In this document: positions 17,822-25,634 of the stretch, one piece after another
How the letters are laid out: the number at the start of each line of letters is the position of its first letter
Numbering within the stretch: the first letter of the stretch is position 1
Assembly (NCBI RefSeq): GCF_007830515.1
Contig: NZ_VLKT01000001.1
Location: forward strand, 62,001 to 126,000
Reading direction: 5' to 3'
Origin: Mesorhizobium tianshanense
GTDB lineage: Bacteria; Pseudomonadota; Alphaproteobacteria; Rhizobiales; Rhizobiaceae
DNA: 64,000 nt
Program-made: the position numbers and the translations under genes
Notes under the pieces: model-generated
What the model was told of the DNA's origin: nothing
Database searches by the model: none
The model's input: the letters and a program-made list of their open reading frames with translations, nothing else

Positions 17822-18502
17822 ATGCTATTGGAAGGCATGACCAAGACTCCTGTTTCCGGCGAAGCCGGCCACCCAAAGCGTTATCATCACGGCAATCTGG
17901 TCGAGGCCTTGATCAATGCAACCGTGCAGATCATCGAGGAACGCGGAGCAGAGCATGTGTCTGTGCGCGAGGCCGCAAAGCGTGCCGGCGTTTCGCCTGG
18001 CGCGCCATTCCGGCATTTTCGGTCGAAAACAGCACTGCTGACCGCAGTCGCCGAACAGGCCATGAACCGGCTGACTGAGGCCGTTGCCAAGGCACAGTCA
18101 AAGGTCGACAGCGCAGATCCCATTGAGGCCTTCGAGGCAATCGGACAAGGCTATCTGGAATGGGCGATCAGCAATCCCACGCATTTCCAGATCATCAGTT
18201 CCCGGACGCTGATCGATTTCGATGCGTCGGATAGTCTTCGTGATCAGAATGAAGCGATTCGCCGGAAGATGATCGACCTGCTGATCCGAGCGCAGCAACA
18301 AGGTCAGCTTGCTGCGGACACCGACTCCGATCATCTGGTGCTTGCCGCGCGTGCGCTTGTCTACGGATTGGCACGCATGGCGATTGATGGTCATTTCCCG
18401 GAGTGGCATCCGTCCGAGCCGCCATCCCTCGCTGCGCAGAAGGCTCTGCGTCTTTTCATGAGCCAGATGACCATTCCATCCAAAATGCGCACCCCGAAGT
18501 GA
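17822..18502 (+). CDS. TetR/AcrR family transcriptional regulator
   Basis: 226 residues. The N-terminal TetR helix-turn-helix runs through INATVQIIEERGAEHVSVREAAKRAGVSPGAPFRHFRSKTALL (about 31-73), followed by a ligand-binding helical domain of the TetR_C WHG type (about 100-210). It probably represses itself and the divergent secreted-protein gene through the two operators at 17755-17810. The start could also be the ATG at 17837; neither has an ideal ribosome site. Ligand unknown. Confidence 0.85.
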   Translation: MLLEGMTKTPVSGEAGHPKRYHHGNLVEALINATVQIIEERGAEHVSVREAAKRAGVSPGAPFRHFRSKTALLTAVAEQAMNRLTEAVAKAQSKVDSADPIEAFEAIGQGYLEWAISNPTHFQIISSRTLIDFDASDSLRDQNEAIRRKMIDLLIRAQQQGQLAADTDSDHLVLAARALVYGLARMAIDGHFPEWHPSEPPSLAAQKALRLFMSQMTIPSKMRTPK

Positions 18503-18642
18503 CTCCCCAGGATCGCTGACAAAACTTGGTTTTCACACGGCCTGTCAGGCGCACAACTTCGAGTGAGAACGGCCTCTTCATGACAAAAATTTCATGTCAT
18601 CGCCAATCGGTGCCGCTGTTCTTGCGCCGCATGAGACATATA

Positions 18643-18658
18643 TGCTGCACTGCAATAT
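18643..18658 (+). promoter_or_regulatory. TGC-rich candidate PhaR site upstream of bdhA
   Basis: TGCTGCACTGCAATAT ends 33 bases before the bdhA start. Its 13-base core TGCACTGCAATAT is repeated exactly, in inverse orientation, upstream of the RND operon (24279-24293). It resembles the TGC-rich sequence beside phaR. Confidence 0.5.
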
Positions 18659-18691
18659 GTTCCCGTTGGCACCGCACTGAAGGATTTCGCC

Positions 18692-19474
18692 TTGCCCACC
18701 AGAAAAACCGCCATCGTCACTGGTTCCACCTCAGGCATCGGTCTTGCCATCGCCCATGCGCTCGCGGCGGAAGGCTGCAACATCGTCGTCAATTCCTTTT
18801 CCGACACGGCCGACGACCAGGCCATTGCCGATGCGATCGCCAAACATCACAAGGTGAAGACCGCCTATATCAAGGCCGACATGTCGAAGCCGGCCGAATG
18901 CCGGGCTTTGGTCGCGAAGGCAGCCGATGCATTCGGCTCGGTCGACATACTGGTCAACAATGCCGGCATCCAGCATGTCGCGCCGGTGGAAGAATTTCCG
19001 ATCGAGAAGTGGGACGCGATCATCGCCATCAACCTGTCGTCGGCCTTCCACACCATTGCCGCCGCCATCCCGCTGATGAGAGAAGCCGGCGGCGGCAGGA
19101 TCGTTAACATCGCCTCGGCCCACGGGCTGGTCGCCTCGCCGTTCAAGTCTGCCTATGTTTCGGCCAAACACGGCATCATGGGGCTGACCAAGACGGTCGC
19201 TTTGGAACTGGCGCGCGACAGGATCACCTGCAACGCCATCTGTCCCGGTTATGTGCTGACGCCGCTGGTCGAGGCCCAGATCCCCGACCAGATGAAGGCC
19301 AACAAAATGGATCGCGAGACCGTCATCCGCGAAGTCATGCTGGAAAAGCAACCGACCAAGGAGTTCGTCACGGTCGAGCAGGTCGCCGCAGCCACGGTAT
19401 TCCTGTGTTCCGATGCGGCGGCGCAGATCAACGGCACGCATATCTCAGTCGACGGCGGCTGGACCGCCCAGTGA
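18692..19474 (+). CDS. bdhA: D-3-hydroxybutyrate dehydrogenase BdhA
   Basis: A 260-residue short-chain dehydrogenase with GSTSGIG (11-17), NNAG (89-92) and catalytic Tyr155/Lys159 in YVSAK. The wording (ASAHGLVASPFKSAYV, KQPTKEFVTVEQVA, SVDGGWTAQ) matches 3-hydroxybutyrate dehydrogenases. It oxidises (R)-3-hydroxybutyrate to acetoacetate with NAD, the exit step of PHB breakdown. The start is a TTG at 18692 with GAAGGA seven bases before it. The patatin-like gene follows closely. Known Sinorhizobium bdhA operons include xanthine-oxidase-like genes, which are also nearby here. Confidence 0.93.
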   Translation: MPTRKTAIVTGSTSGIGLAIAHALAAEGCNIVVNSFSDTADDQAIADAIAKHHKVKTAYIKADMSKPAECRALVAKAADAFGSVDILVNNAGIQHVAPVEEFPIEKWDAIIAINLSSAFHTIAAAIPLMREAGGGRIVNIASAHGLVASPFKSAYVSAKHGIMGLTKTVALELARDRITCNAICPGYVLTPLVEAQIPDQMKANKMDRETVIREVMLEKQPTKEFVTVEQVAAATVFLCSDAAAQINGTHISVDGGWTAQ

Positions 19475-19521
19475 GTTCGGGTGCGCGTGATAAATCCGGC
19501 CGCCACATCAAGGGCAACGCC

Positions 19522-20652
19522 ATGACGACAAACGGCAAGGCGGAGGAGCCAAAGAAGATCAACATCGCGCTGCAGGGCGGCGGCTCGCACGGCGCCTTTT
19601 CCTGGGGCGTGCTCGACCGGCTGCTTGAGGACGGACGGCTCGACATCGCTGCGGTTTCGGGTACCAGCGCCGGCGCTATGAACGCGGTGGCGCTGGCCGA
19701 CGGCTTCGTTCGCGGCGGGGTCGAGGGCGCGCGGCGGAAGCTCGACGAATTCTGGCACGCGGTGGCGCTGAAGGGCCGGTTCAGTCCTGTCCAACGCATG
19801 CCCTGGGATGTGGCCTGGGGCAATTGGTCGATCGAGAACACGCCCGGCTATCTCTTTTTCGACACCATGTCGCGGGTGTTTTCGCCCTATGTCGCCAACC
19901 CGCTCGGCCTCAACCCGCTGCGCGACGTGATCGAAAAGGAGATCGATTTCGGCAATGTGCGCGCCTGCAAATCGATGGAGCTGTTCATCTCCGCGACCAA
20001 TGTCGAGACCGGGCAATTGCGTGTCTTTTCCGATGGCGAGATCGACCTCGAAACGGTGATGGCGTCGGCTTGCCTGCCGCAGCTGTTCCGCGCCGTCGAG
20101 ATCAAGGGCGTGCCCTACTGGGACGGTGGCTATGGCGGCAATCCGGCGCTGTTCCCGTTCTTCAAGTCGACCGTCACCGAGGATGTGCTTCTGGTGCAGA
20201 TCAATCCGGTGGTCCGCGAGGGGACGCCGAAGAGCGCCAACGAAATTCAGAATCGCATCGACGAGATCACCTTCAATGCCGGGCTGCTGCGTGAATTCCG
20301 CTCGATCGCCTTCGTCAAGGAACTGATCGCCGCCAACCGGTTGCCGCATGGCGAATACCGCGACATCCGCATGCACCGCATCGATGCCGACGAGGCGTTC
20401 AAGGATCTGTCTGCGTCGTCCAAGGTCAATGCCGAATGGGCGTTCCTGACCTATCTGCGCGACCTTGGCCGTACCGCTGCCAGCGACTGGCTGGAGGAGA
20501 ATTACGACGCCGTCGGCAAACGGCCGACGCTCGATCTCTCCGGCGAGCTCGACGACGGGTTCAAGCCGATGCGTGGTCCGGCGCCGGGCCGGCGGGTCAA
20601 GGAATTCCTTGCAGCGCGCAAGAAGCCCGAGGCCACGCGCCGTCAGATCTGA
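19522..20652 (+). CDS. Patatin-like phospholipase/acyl hydrolase
   Basis: A 376-residue patatin-fold hydrolase: oxyanion loop GGGSHGAF (about 19-26), nucleophile Ser49 in GTSAG, and the catalytic Asp in YWDGGYGGNP (about 195-204). C-terminal helical region to 376. It would hydrolyse acyl ester bonds of lipids. Its position 47 bases after bdhA raises the possibility of a role with PHB or other storage lipid; this is only inference. The ATG at 19522 is preferred; a GTG at 19471 overlapping the bdhA stop is an alternative. Ends two bases before the convergent TetR gene. Confidence 0.85.
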   Translation: MTTNGKAEEPKKINIALQGGGSHGAFSWGVLDRLLEDGRLDIAAVSGTSAGAMNAVALADGFVRGGVEGARRKLDEFWHAVALKGRFSPVQRMPWDVAWGNWSIENTPGYLFFDTMSRVFSPYVANPLGLNPLRDVIEKEIDFGNVRACKSMELFISATNVETGQLRVFSDGEIDLETVMASACLPQLFRAVEIKGVPYWDGGYGGNPALFPFFKSTVTEDVLLVQINPVVREGTPKSANEIQNRIDEITFNAGLLREFRSIAFVKELIAANRLPHGEYRDIRMHRIDADEAFKDLSASSKVNAEWAFLTYLRDLGRTAASDWLEENYDAVGKRPTLDLSGELDDGFKPMRGPAPGRRVKEFLAARKKPEATRRQI

Positions 20653-20654
20653 CC

Positions 20655-21251
20655 TCACCCAGCTTTCAGCGCGAGGTCGATCACCTTGATCAGTGCGGCC
20701 GCCGCCTGCCGCTGCTCGTCCGGGTCGCTGATGCGCGTCTTCATGCCTTCAAGCCCGTCGAGCAGCATGTCGGCGAGCAGTCGCGCCGACAAGCCCTTGG
20801 CCGCCAGATCGACGCCATTGCGGCCGGCCTCGCTCTGAACAGCCTTGGCGATGTGCTCGACAAGTCGGCCGCGCCAGCAGCCGACCAGGTCGGCGAGGCT
20901 CGATTTCATATCGAGGAGTTCGGCGCCGTGCGGCGAGGCGTGGACGGCACGCATCATCGAGATCAGCGCCTCGTCGATGGCCCGCATCATGCGTTCGGCA
21001 AAGGGTCCTTCGCCGGCGAGCGCCGTTTTCGCCTGCTCGAGCGAGCGGGAAAGCAGCATCAGCGCGATGGCGCGATAGATGTCGGTCTTGTTCTTGAACT
21101 GGAGATAGAGCGCCGGCCGCGACATGTCGGCGGCACGCGCAATGTCGTCCATGGTGGTGCGAGCGTAGCCATAGGCCAGAAACACCTTCATCGCGCCGTC
21201 CAGAATGCGGACGCGCTTGGGGTCGGTGGCGATGTCCTCGATCTCGATCAT
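20655..21251 (-). CDS. TetR/AcrR family transcriptional regulator
   Basis: 198 residues with a TetR N-terminal domain (ILDGAMKVFLAYGYARTTMDDIARAADMSRPALYLQFKNKTDIY, about 16-59) and a C-terminal helical domain. It is divergent from the molybdenum hydroxylase pair and faces an inverted repeat at 21281-21305, so it probably controls that operon. Convergent and almost touching the patatin gene. Inducer unknown. Confidence 0.87.
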   Translation of the reverse strand: MIEIEDIATDPKRVRILDGAMKVFLAYGYARTTMDDIARAADMSRPALYLQFKNKTDIYRAIALMLLSRSLEQAKTALAGEGPFAERMMRAIDEALISMMRAVHASPHGAELLDMKSSLADLVGCWRGRLVEHIAKAVQSEAGRNGVDLAAKGLSARLLADMLLDGLEGMKTRISDPDEQRQAAAALIKVIDLALKAG

Positions 21252-21280
21252 GGCACAACTTTATCCTGCAAAAAGCTCTA

Positions 21281-21305
21281 TTGACAAAATAACGAAATTT
21301 GTCAA
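21281..21305. promoter_or_regulatory. Inverted repeat overlapping a -35 element, likely TetR operator
   Basis: Perfect eight-base arms TTGACAAA (21281-21288) and TTTGTCAA (21298-21305) around a nine-base centre. TTGACA is also a consensus -35 hexamer for transcription to the right, so a bound repressor would block the hydroxylase promoter. Confidence 0.7.
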
Positions 21306-21374
21306 GATGTATGAGGACGAAATGGCCAACCGGCCATTCGCCTCGGGCTGTGGACGACAACGAAGGGTATCCCC

Positions 21375-21836
21375 ATGCGCCTCACCGTCGACGGGCAGTC
21401 ATTCGACATCGATGCCGATCCCGAAATGCCGCTGTTGTGGGCGCTGCGCGATCTCATGGGCAAGACCGGGCCGAAGTTCGGCTGCGGCATCGCCGCCTGC
21501 GGCGCCTGCACGGTGCATGTCGACGGCCGGCCCGTCCGTTCCTGCTCGCTGCCGGTCGGCGAGGTCACTGGCGTCGTCACCACGATCGAAAGCATCGGCA
21601 GAGGCGGCAAATTGCATCCGGTGCAGCAGGCATGGCTGGAGGAGCAGGTCGCGCAATGCGGCTACTGCCAGGCCGGCCAGATCATGAGCGCGGTGGCGCT
21701 GCTCGACGAGATTGCCGACCCGAGCGATGCCGACATCGACAACGCCATGGGCGGCAATCTCTGCCGCTGTGGCACCTATCCGAAGATACGCGCGGCGATC
21801 AAACGAGCGGTCGTCCTGAAGACAGCGGGGATCTGA
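21375..21836 (+). CDS. (2Fe-2S)-binding small subunit of a molybdenum hydroxylase
   Basis: 153 residues with two [2Fe-2S] sites: the plant-type cluster ([16 protein letters not shown] with Cys37, 42, 45 and Cys57) and the second cluster (QCGYCQAGQ and [10 protein letters not shown]). This is the small-subunit layout of xanthine dehydrogenase/isoquinoline 1-oxidoreductase (IorA) enzymes. It passes electrons from the molybdenum centre of the next gene's product, two bases downstream. Substrate unknown; no separate FAD subunit is present. Confidence 0.9.
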   Translation: MRLTVDGQSFDIDADPEMPLLWALRDLMGKTGPKFGCGIAACGACTVHVDGRPVRSCSLPVGEVTGVVTTIESIGRGGKLHPVQQAWLEEQVAQCGYCQAGQIMSAVALLDEIADPSDADIDNAMGGNLCRCGTYPKIRAAIKRAVVLKTAGI

Positions 21837-21838
21837 CC

Positions 21839-24112
21839 ATGGCCAGCGTCGGAAGGATCGCCCGCCGCACGTTTCTCATCGGCGCGGCTGCCATTGGGGG
21901 CGGCGTCGCCGTCGGCTATTATTACTACCGCAAACCCTATCCGAATCCGCTGGAAGGCGATCTCGCCGCTGATGAGGTGACCTTCAACCCCTATGTGAAG
22001 ATCGGCGCCGACAACACCATCACCATCGTCGCGCCGCGCGCCGAGATGGGACAAGGCATCTCGACGACGCTCGCCGCCATGGTCGCCGAAGAGCTCGATG
22101 TCGGCCTCGACCGGATCAAGGTCGAGCACGGCCCGGCCTCCCATGCCTATTACAATGCGACGATCCTGGAAGAGGGCGGTCCATTCGCCTTCTTCGACGA
22201 GAGCATGACCGCTCAAGCGATGCGCGCCGGCATGGGCGTGGTCGGAAAGCTCCTCGCCATCCAGGCCACCGGCGGCTCGACCTCGACGCGCGACGCTTTC
22301 CTGAAGATGCGGCAAGCAGGGGCCGCCGCGCGCCAAATGCTGGTTGCCGCGGCAGCGCAAAGGCTCGGTATAGCTGCCGCCGAGCTGGAAACGGCCAATG
22401 GCAGGGTCCTGCACAAGGCGTCGGGCAAGTCGGTGACCTATGGCGCGGTCGCCGCCGCTGCCGCGGCCATGGCGTCGCCCGCCGATATCAGGCTCAAGGA
22501 CAAAGCCGACTGGAAACTGCTCGGCAAGCCACAGAAGCGCATCGACATGCTGGCCAAGGTCACCGGGGCGCCGATCTTCGGCATCGACGTGACGCTGCCT
22601 GACATGCTGTACGGCACGGTCAAAATGAGCCCGCGCTTCTGGGCAAAGCCGGTCAAGGCGGACCTCTCCAAGGCCGAGAAAATGCCCGGCGTGATCAGGA
22701 TCGTGCCGATCGAAACGAATTACGGCCACGGCTTCGGCATCGTCGCGGAAAACACCTGGGCGGCGTTCAAGGCGGCGGAGGCGATCGACGCCGAATGGGC
22801 CGATCCCGAATATCCGCTGGACAGCGCCGCCATTTCCGACGTGCTGAAGCAGGCGCTTGGCACCAAGGGGTCGGAAATGCGCGACGATGGCGACGTCGAC
22901 ACCGCCTTTGCGGATGCGCCGCGCGAAAGAATAGTCGAGGCCGACTATGCGGTGCCTTATCTGGCGCATGCGACGATGGAGCCGATGAACGCCACGGCGC
23001 GGCTGAAGGACGGCGTCCTCGACATCTGGTGCGGCAACCAGGCGCCGACCCTGGTGCGGCAGCTTTGCGCCAATGCCGTCGGCATCGAGCAGGACAAGGT
23101 CAGCGTCCACACCACCTCCATGGGCGGCGGCTTCGGCCGGCGCGTCGAGGTGGACTATGCGCTCTGTGCCGCGCTGATGGCGAAAGAGACGGCCGGCCGG
23201 CCGATCAAGGTGATCTGGACGCGCGAGGAGGACATGCGCCACGACGCCTACCGGCCGGCTTCCGTCGGCAGATTCCAGGCGCGGCTTGGCGACGACGGCA
23301 TGCCGGTCGCCGTCGACATGAAAATCGCCTCGCCATCGATGATAGCCAGCACCTTGCGCCGGCTGTTTCCCTCGATATCGCCGCTCGGCCCCGACAAGTC
23401 CATCGTCGACGGAGCCCACAACCAGCCCTATACGATCCCGAACTACCGGGTGACCGGCATCGCCGCACCCGTCTCCATCCCCGTCGGCTCCTGGCGGTCG
23501 GTCGGCAGTTCGATCAACGGTTTCTTCCATGAAGGATTTCTGGACGAGATCGCCGTCGCCGGGAAAACCGATCCGGTCGAATTGCGCAAGAAACTGATGG
23601 CTGCCTATCCCGCAGCGGTGAAGGTGGTCGAAAAGGTCGCCGAAATGGCGAAATGGGGCGAGGCGCTGCCCGCCGGCAAGGCCAGGGGCATGGCGTTCAC
23701 GCTGTCCTTCGGCAGTTGGGTCGGCGAGGTCGTCCAGGTCGCCGACACGCCGGCCGGGTTCCTTATCGAGAAGGTGTGGATCGCCGCCGATGTCGGCATC
23801 GCGCTCGATCCCGGCATCATCGAGGCGCAGCTCATCTCCGCCGCCATTTACGGCCTGTCGGCGGCGATGGCTCAGGAGATCACCTTCGCCGACGGCTTGG
23901 TCGAACAATCGAATTTCCATGACTACGACGCCATGCGCATCTTCCAGTGCCCGGTCTTCGAAGTCGCGATCCTGGAGAATTTCCACAAGATGGGCGGCGT
24001 TGGCGAAGTCGGCACGCCGCCGGCGGCGCCCGCACTTGCCAACGCCATCTTCGCACTGACCGGCAAACGAATCCGCACGCTGCCCTTATCCAAGGAGGTG
24101 ACCTTCGCATGA
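21839..24112 (+). CDS. Molybdopterin-binding large subunit of a molybdenum hydroxylase (IorB-like)
   Basis: 757 residues starting with a twin-arginine signal (RRTFLIGAAAIGGG, about 9-22), so the mature enzyme is probably periplasmic or membrane-associated. Molybdopterin-binding blocks include MGGGFGRRVEVDYA and the C-terminal GEVGTPPAAPAL, whose Glu is the expected catalytic base. This two-subunit, TAT-exported, FAD-less form is the IorAB/aldehyde-dehydrogenase class. Electrons likely go to a cytochrome not encoded here. The ATG at 21839 is chosen by the TAT signal. Ends 326 bases before the RND adaptor. Confidence 0.88.
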   Translation: MASVGRIARRTFLIGAAAIGGGVAVGYYYYRKPYPNPLEGDLAADEVTFNPYVKIGADNTITIVAPRAEMGQGISTTLAAMVAEELDVGLDRIKVEHGPASHAYYNATILEEGGPFAFFDESMTAQAMRAGMGVVGKLLAIQATGGSTSTRDAFLKMRQAGAAARQMLVAAAAQRLGIAAAELETANGRVLHKASGKSVTYGAVAAAAAAMASPADIRLKDKADWKLLGKPQKRIDMLAKVTGAPIFGIDVTLPDMLYGTVKMSPRFWAKPVKADLSKAEKMPGVIRIVPIETNYGHGFGIVAENTWAAFKAAEAIDAEWADPEYPLDSAAISDVLKQALGTKGSEMRDDGDVDTAFADAPRERIVEADYAVPYLAHATMEPMNATARLKDGVLDIWCGNQAPTLVRQLCANAVGIEQDKVSVHTTSMGGGFGRRVEVDYALCAALMAKETAGRPIKVIWTREEDMRHDAYRPASVGRFQARLGDDGMPVAVDMKIASPSMIASTLRRLFPSISPLGPDKSIVDGAHNQPYTIPNYRVTGIAAPVSIPVGSWRSVGSSINGFFHEGFLDEIAVAGKTDPVELRKKLMAAYPAAVKVVEKVAEMAKWGEALPAGKARGMAFTLSFGSWVGEVVQVADTPAGFLIEKVWIAADVGIALDPGIIEAQLISAAIYGLSAAMAQEITFADGLVEQSNFHDYDAMRIFQCPVFEVAILENFHKMGGVGEVGTPPAAPALANAIFALTGKRIRTLPLSKEVTFA

Positions 24113-24438
24113 AATTATTTCCACAATGCTGACACCTGCTGCCATGCTGCCGGGTTAGGGCCGGAAAGGGCTCGCGGGCCGGCACCAGGGTCGGTGGAAA
24201 CCTATGAAGCGATAGAAAAACTGGATGGCGGCGGGTGCACCTTATCCGAGCATGTAATGATCCAGCAACTTTTCTGACTATATTGCAGTGCAACTTTGAT
24301 GTAGAAGCGCGTTTCGCCGGTCACGGCAAATTGAACACGGCCTTGCGCGCACCCATATCGGCGACGCGCCCGAGTTAGAAGACGCGGCAGTTTTTAGAAG
24401 ACACGGTCTGGCCGAACCCCGCGCACTGGAAAACGACG
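24113..24438. other. Intergenic region upstream of the RND operon with a TGC-rich palindrome
   Basis: No gene is supported. A GC-rich stretch near 24150-24200 can fold but matches no RNA family I can name. At 24279-24293 lies TATATTGCAGTGCAA, containing the palindrome TTGCAGTGCAA and, on the other strand, the same 13-mer seen before bdhA. The region should carry the RND operon promoter. Confidence 0.45.
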
Positions 24439-25632
24439 ATGCCGAAATACAGGTTTCACAAGCTTGCAGCCATTGTTGTGCTTGTCGGATTCGCCGCCTG
24501 GATGGCGACGGGCGAGTTCTCGTCCGTCGGCAGCGCATCCGCCGACAAACCCAAGGCGGGAGAAGTCGAACAGCCAAAAGCGGCCGACGCCGGCAATCCC
24601 CAGGTGGCTGAACCCAATCCCACCGAGGCAGAGCAGCCCAAGGCGCCATCGCGCACCGTCGCGGTGGTCACTCCACCGCGGCGCACCTATGCGCGCGCCA
24701 TCCGGGTTTCCGGACTGACCGAAGCCGACAAGCGCGCGGTCCTGGCGACGCGCGTCGCCGGCGTCATCGACAAGCTGCCGGTCAGCCAAGGCCAGCACGT
24801 CAAGACCGGCGACCTGGTGCTGATGCTTGCCGCCGAGGAAAAAATCTCAGCGGTCGACAATGCCAGACAGCTTGTCGTGCAGCGTGAGGCCGAGCTGGCT
24901 GCAGCCCTTCGGCTGATGAAAACCGGCAATCTGCCCAAGCTGCAGCTCGATACCGCGCGCTCGAATTTGACTTCGGCGCAGGCCTTGTTGGAGACGGCCC
25001 AAGCCGAGCTCGATCGCAACGAGGTGAAGGCGCCGTTCGACGGCGTCATCGACCGGGTGCCGGTGGAGCTTGGCAGTTCCGTGATGCAGGGCGGCGAGGT
25101 GGCGACCATAATCAAGCTCGATCCCGTGATCGCCCGCGGCGAGGTCAGCGAACGCGATCTCGGCTATCTGAAGATCGGCGACAAGGCGAATGTACGGCTG
25201 GTCAGCGGCCAGACCGTCGAGGGCACCGTGCGCTACATCAGCCGCGACGCGTCCTCGGCAACTCGCACCTTCCGCGTCGAGATCGCGATCCCCAATCCCG
25301 AGGGCACTATTCCGGCCGGAATGACCGCCGAGATATCGCTGAGCGCGCAGCCGACCGACGCCGTCATGCTGCCGCGCTCGGTGGTGACGCTCGGCGACAA
25401 GGGCGACCTCGGCATCCGCGCCGTCGACAAGGATAGCAAGGTCGTGTTCTTCCCGATCGACCTGGTCGACGACACGCCGACCGGCCTGGTGCTCGGCGGC
25501 ATCCCTGCCGATGCGCGCATCATCGTCGCCGGCCAGGAACTGGTGAAGGAAGGCGAAGTGGTCAAGCCGGTCGAGGCCGATCAGGCGACCATCCAGAAGC
25601 TCTTGGGCGAAGCGACGGCCGGGACGCAATAA
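24439..25632 (+). CDS. Efflux RND transporter periplasmic adaptor subunit
   Basis: 397 residues. The N-terminal hydrophobic anchor or signal (about 8-24) is followed by an unusual Pro/Ala/Glu-rich linker (about 30-75), then the HlyD-type fold: lipoyl halves (AGVIDKLPVSQGQHVKTGDLV and NEVKAPFDGVIDRVPVELGSSV), coiled-coil hairpin between them and a beta-barrel. It bridges the inner-membrane pump at 25635 to an outer-membrane channel, which is not encoded here. Two bases separate it from the pump gene. Confidence 0.9.
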   Translation: MPKYRFHKLAAIVVLVGFAAWMATGEFSSVGSASADKPKAGEVEQPKAADAGNPQVAEPNPTEAEQPKAPSRTVAVVTPPRRTYARAIRVSGLTEADKRAVLATRVAGVIDKLPVSQGQHVKTGDLVLMLAAEEKISAVDNARQLVVQREAELAAALRLMKTGNLPKLQLDTARSNLTSAQALLETAQAELDRNEVKAPFDGVIDRVPVELGSSVMQGGEVATIIKLDPVIARGEVSERDLGYLKIGDKANVRLVSGQTVEGTVRYISRDASSATRTFRVEIAIPNPEGTIPAGMTAEISLSAQPTDAVMLPRSVVTLGDKGDLGIRAVDKDSKVVFFPIDLVDDTPTGLVLGGIPADARIIVAGQELVKEGEVVKPVEADQATIQKLLGEATAGTQ

Positions 25633-25634
25633 TC

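Noticed and set aside
21776..23986. 736-residue minus-strand frame opposite the molybdenum hydroxylase
   Set aside because: Antisense shadow; the plus-strand protein has clear cofactor motifs.
24130..24205. GC-rich foldable stretch considered as 4.5S RNA or cobalamin riboswitch
   Set aside because: The conserved SRP core (GGTCAGGTCCGGAAGGAAGCAG type) and the B12 box are both absent.
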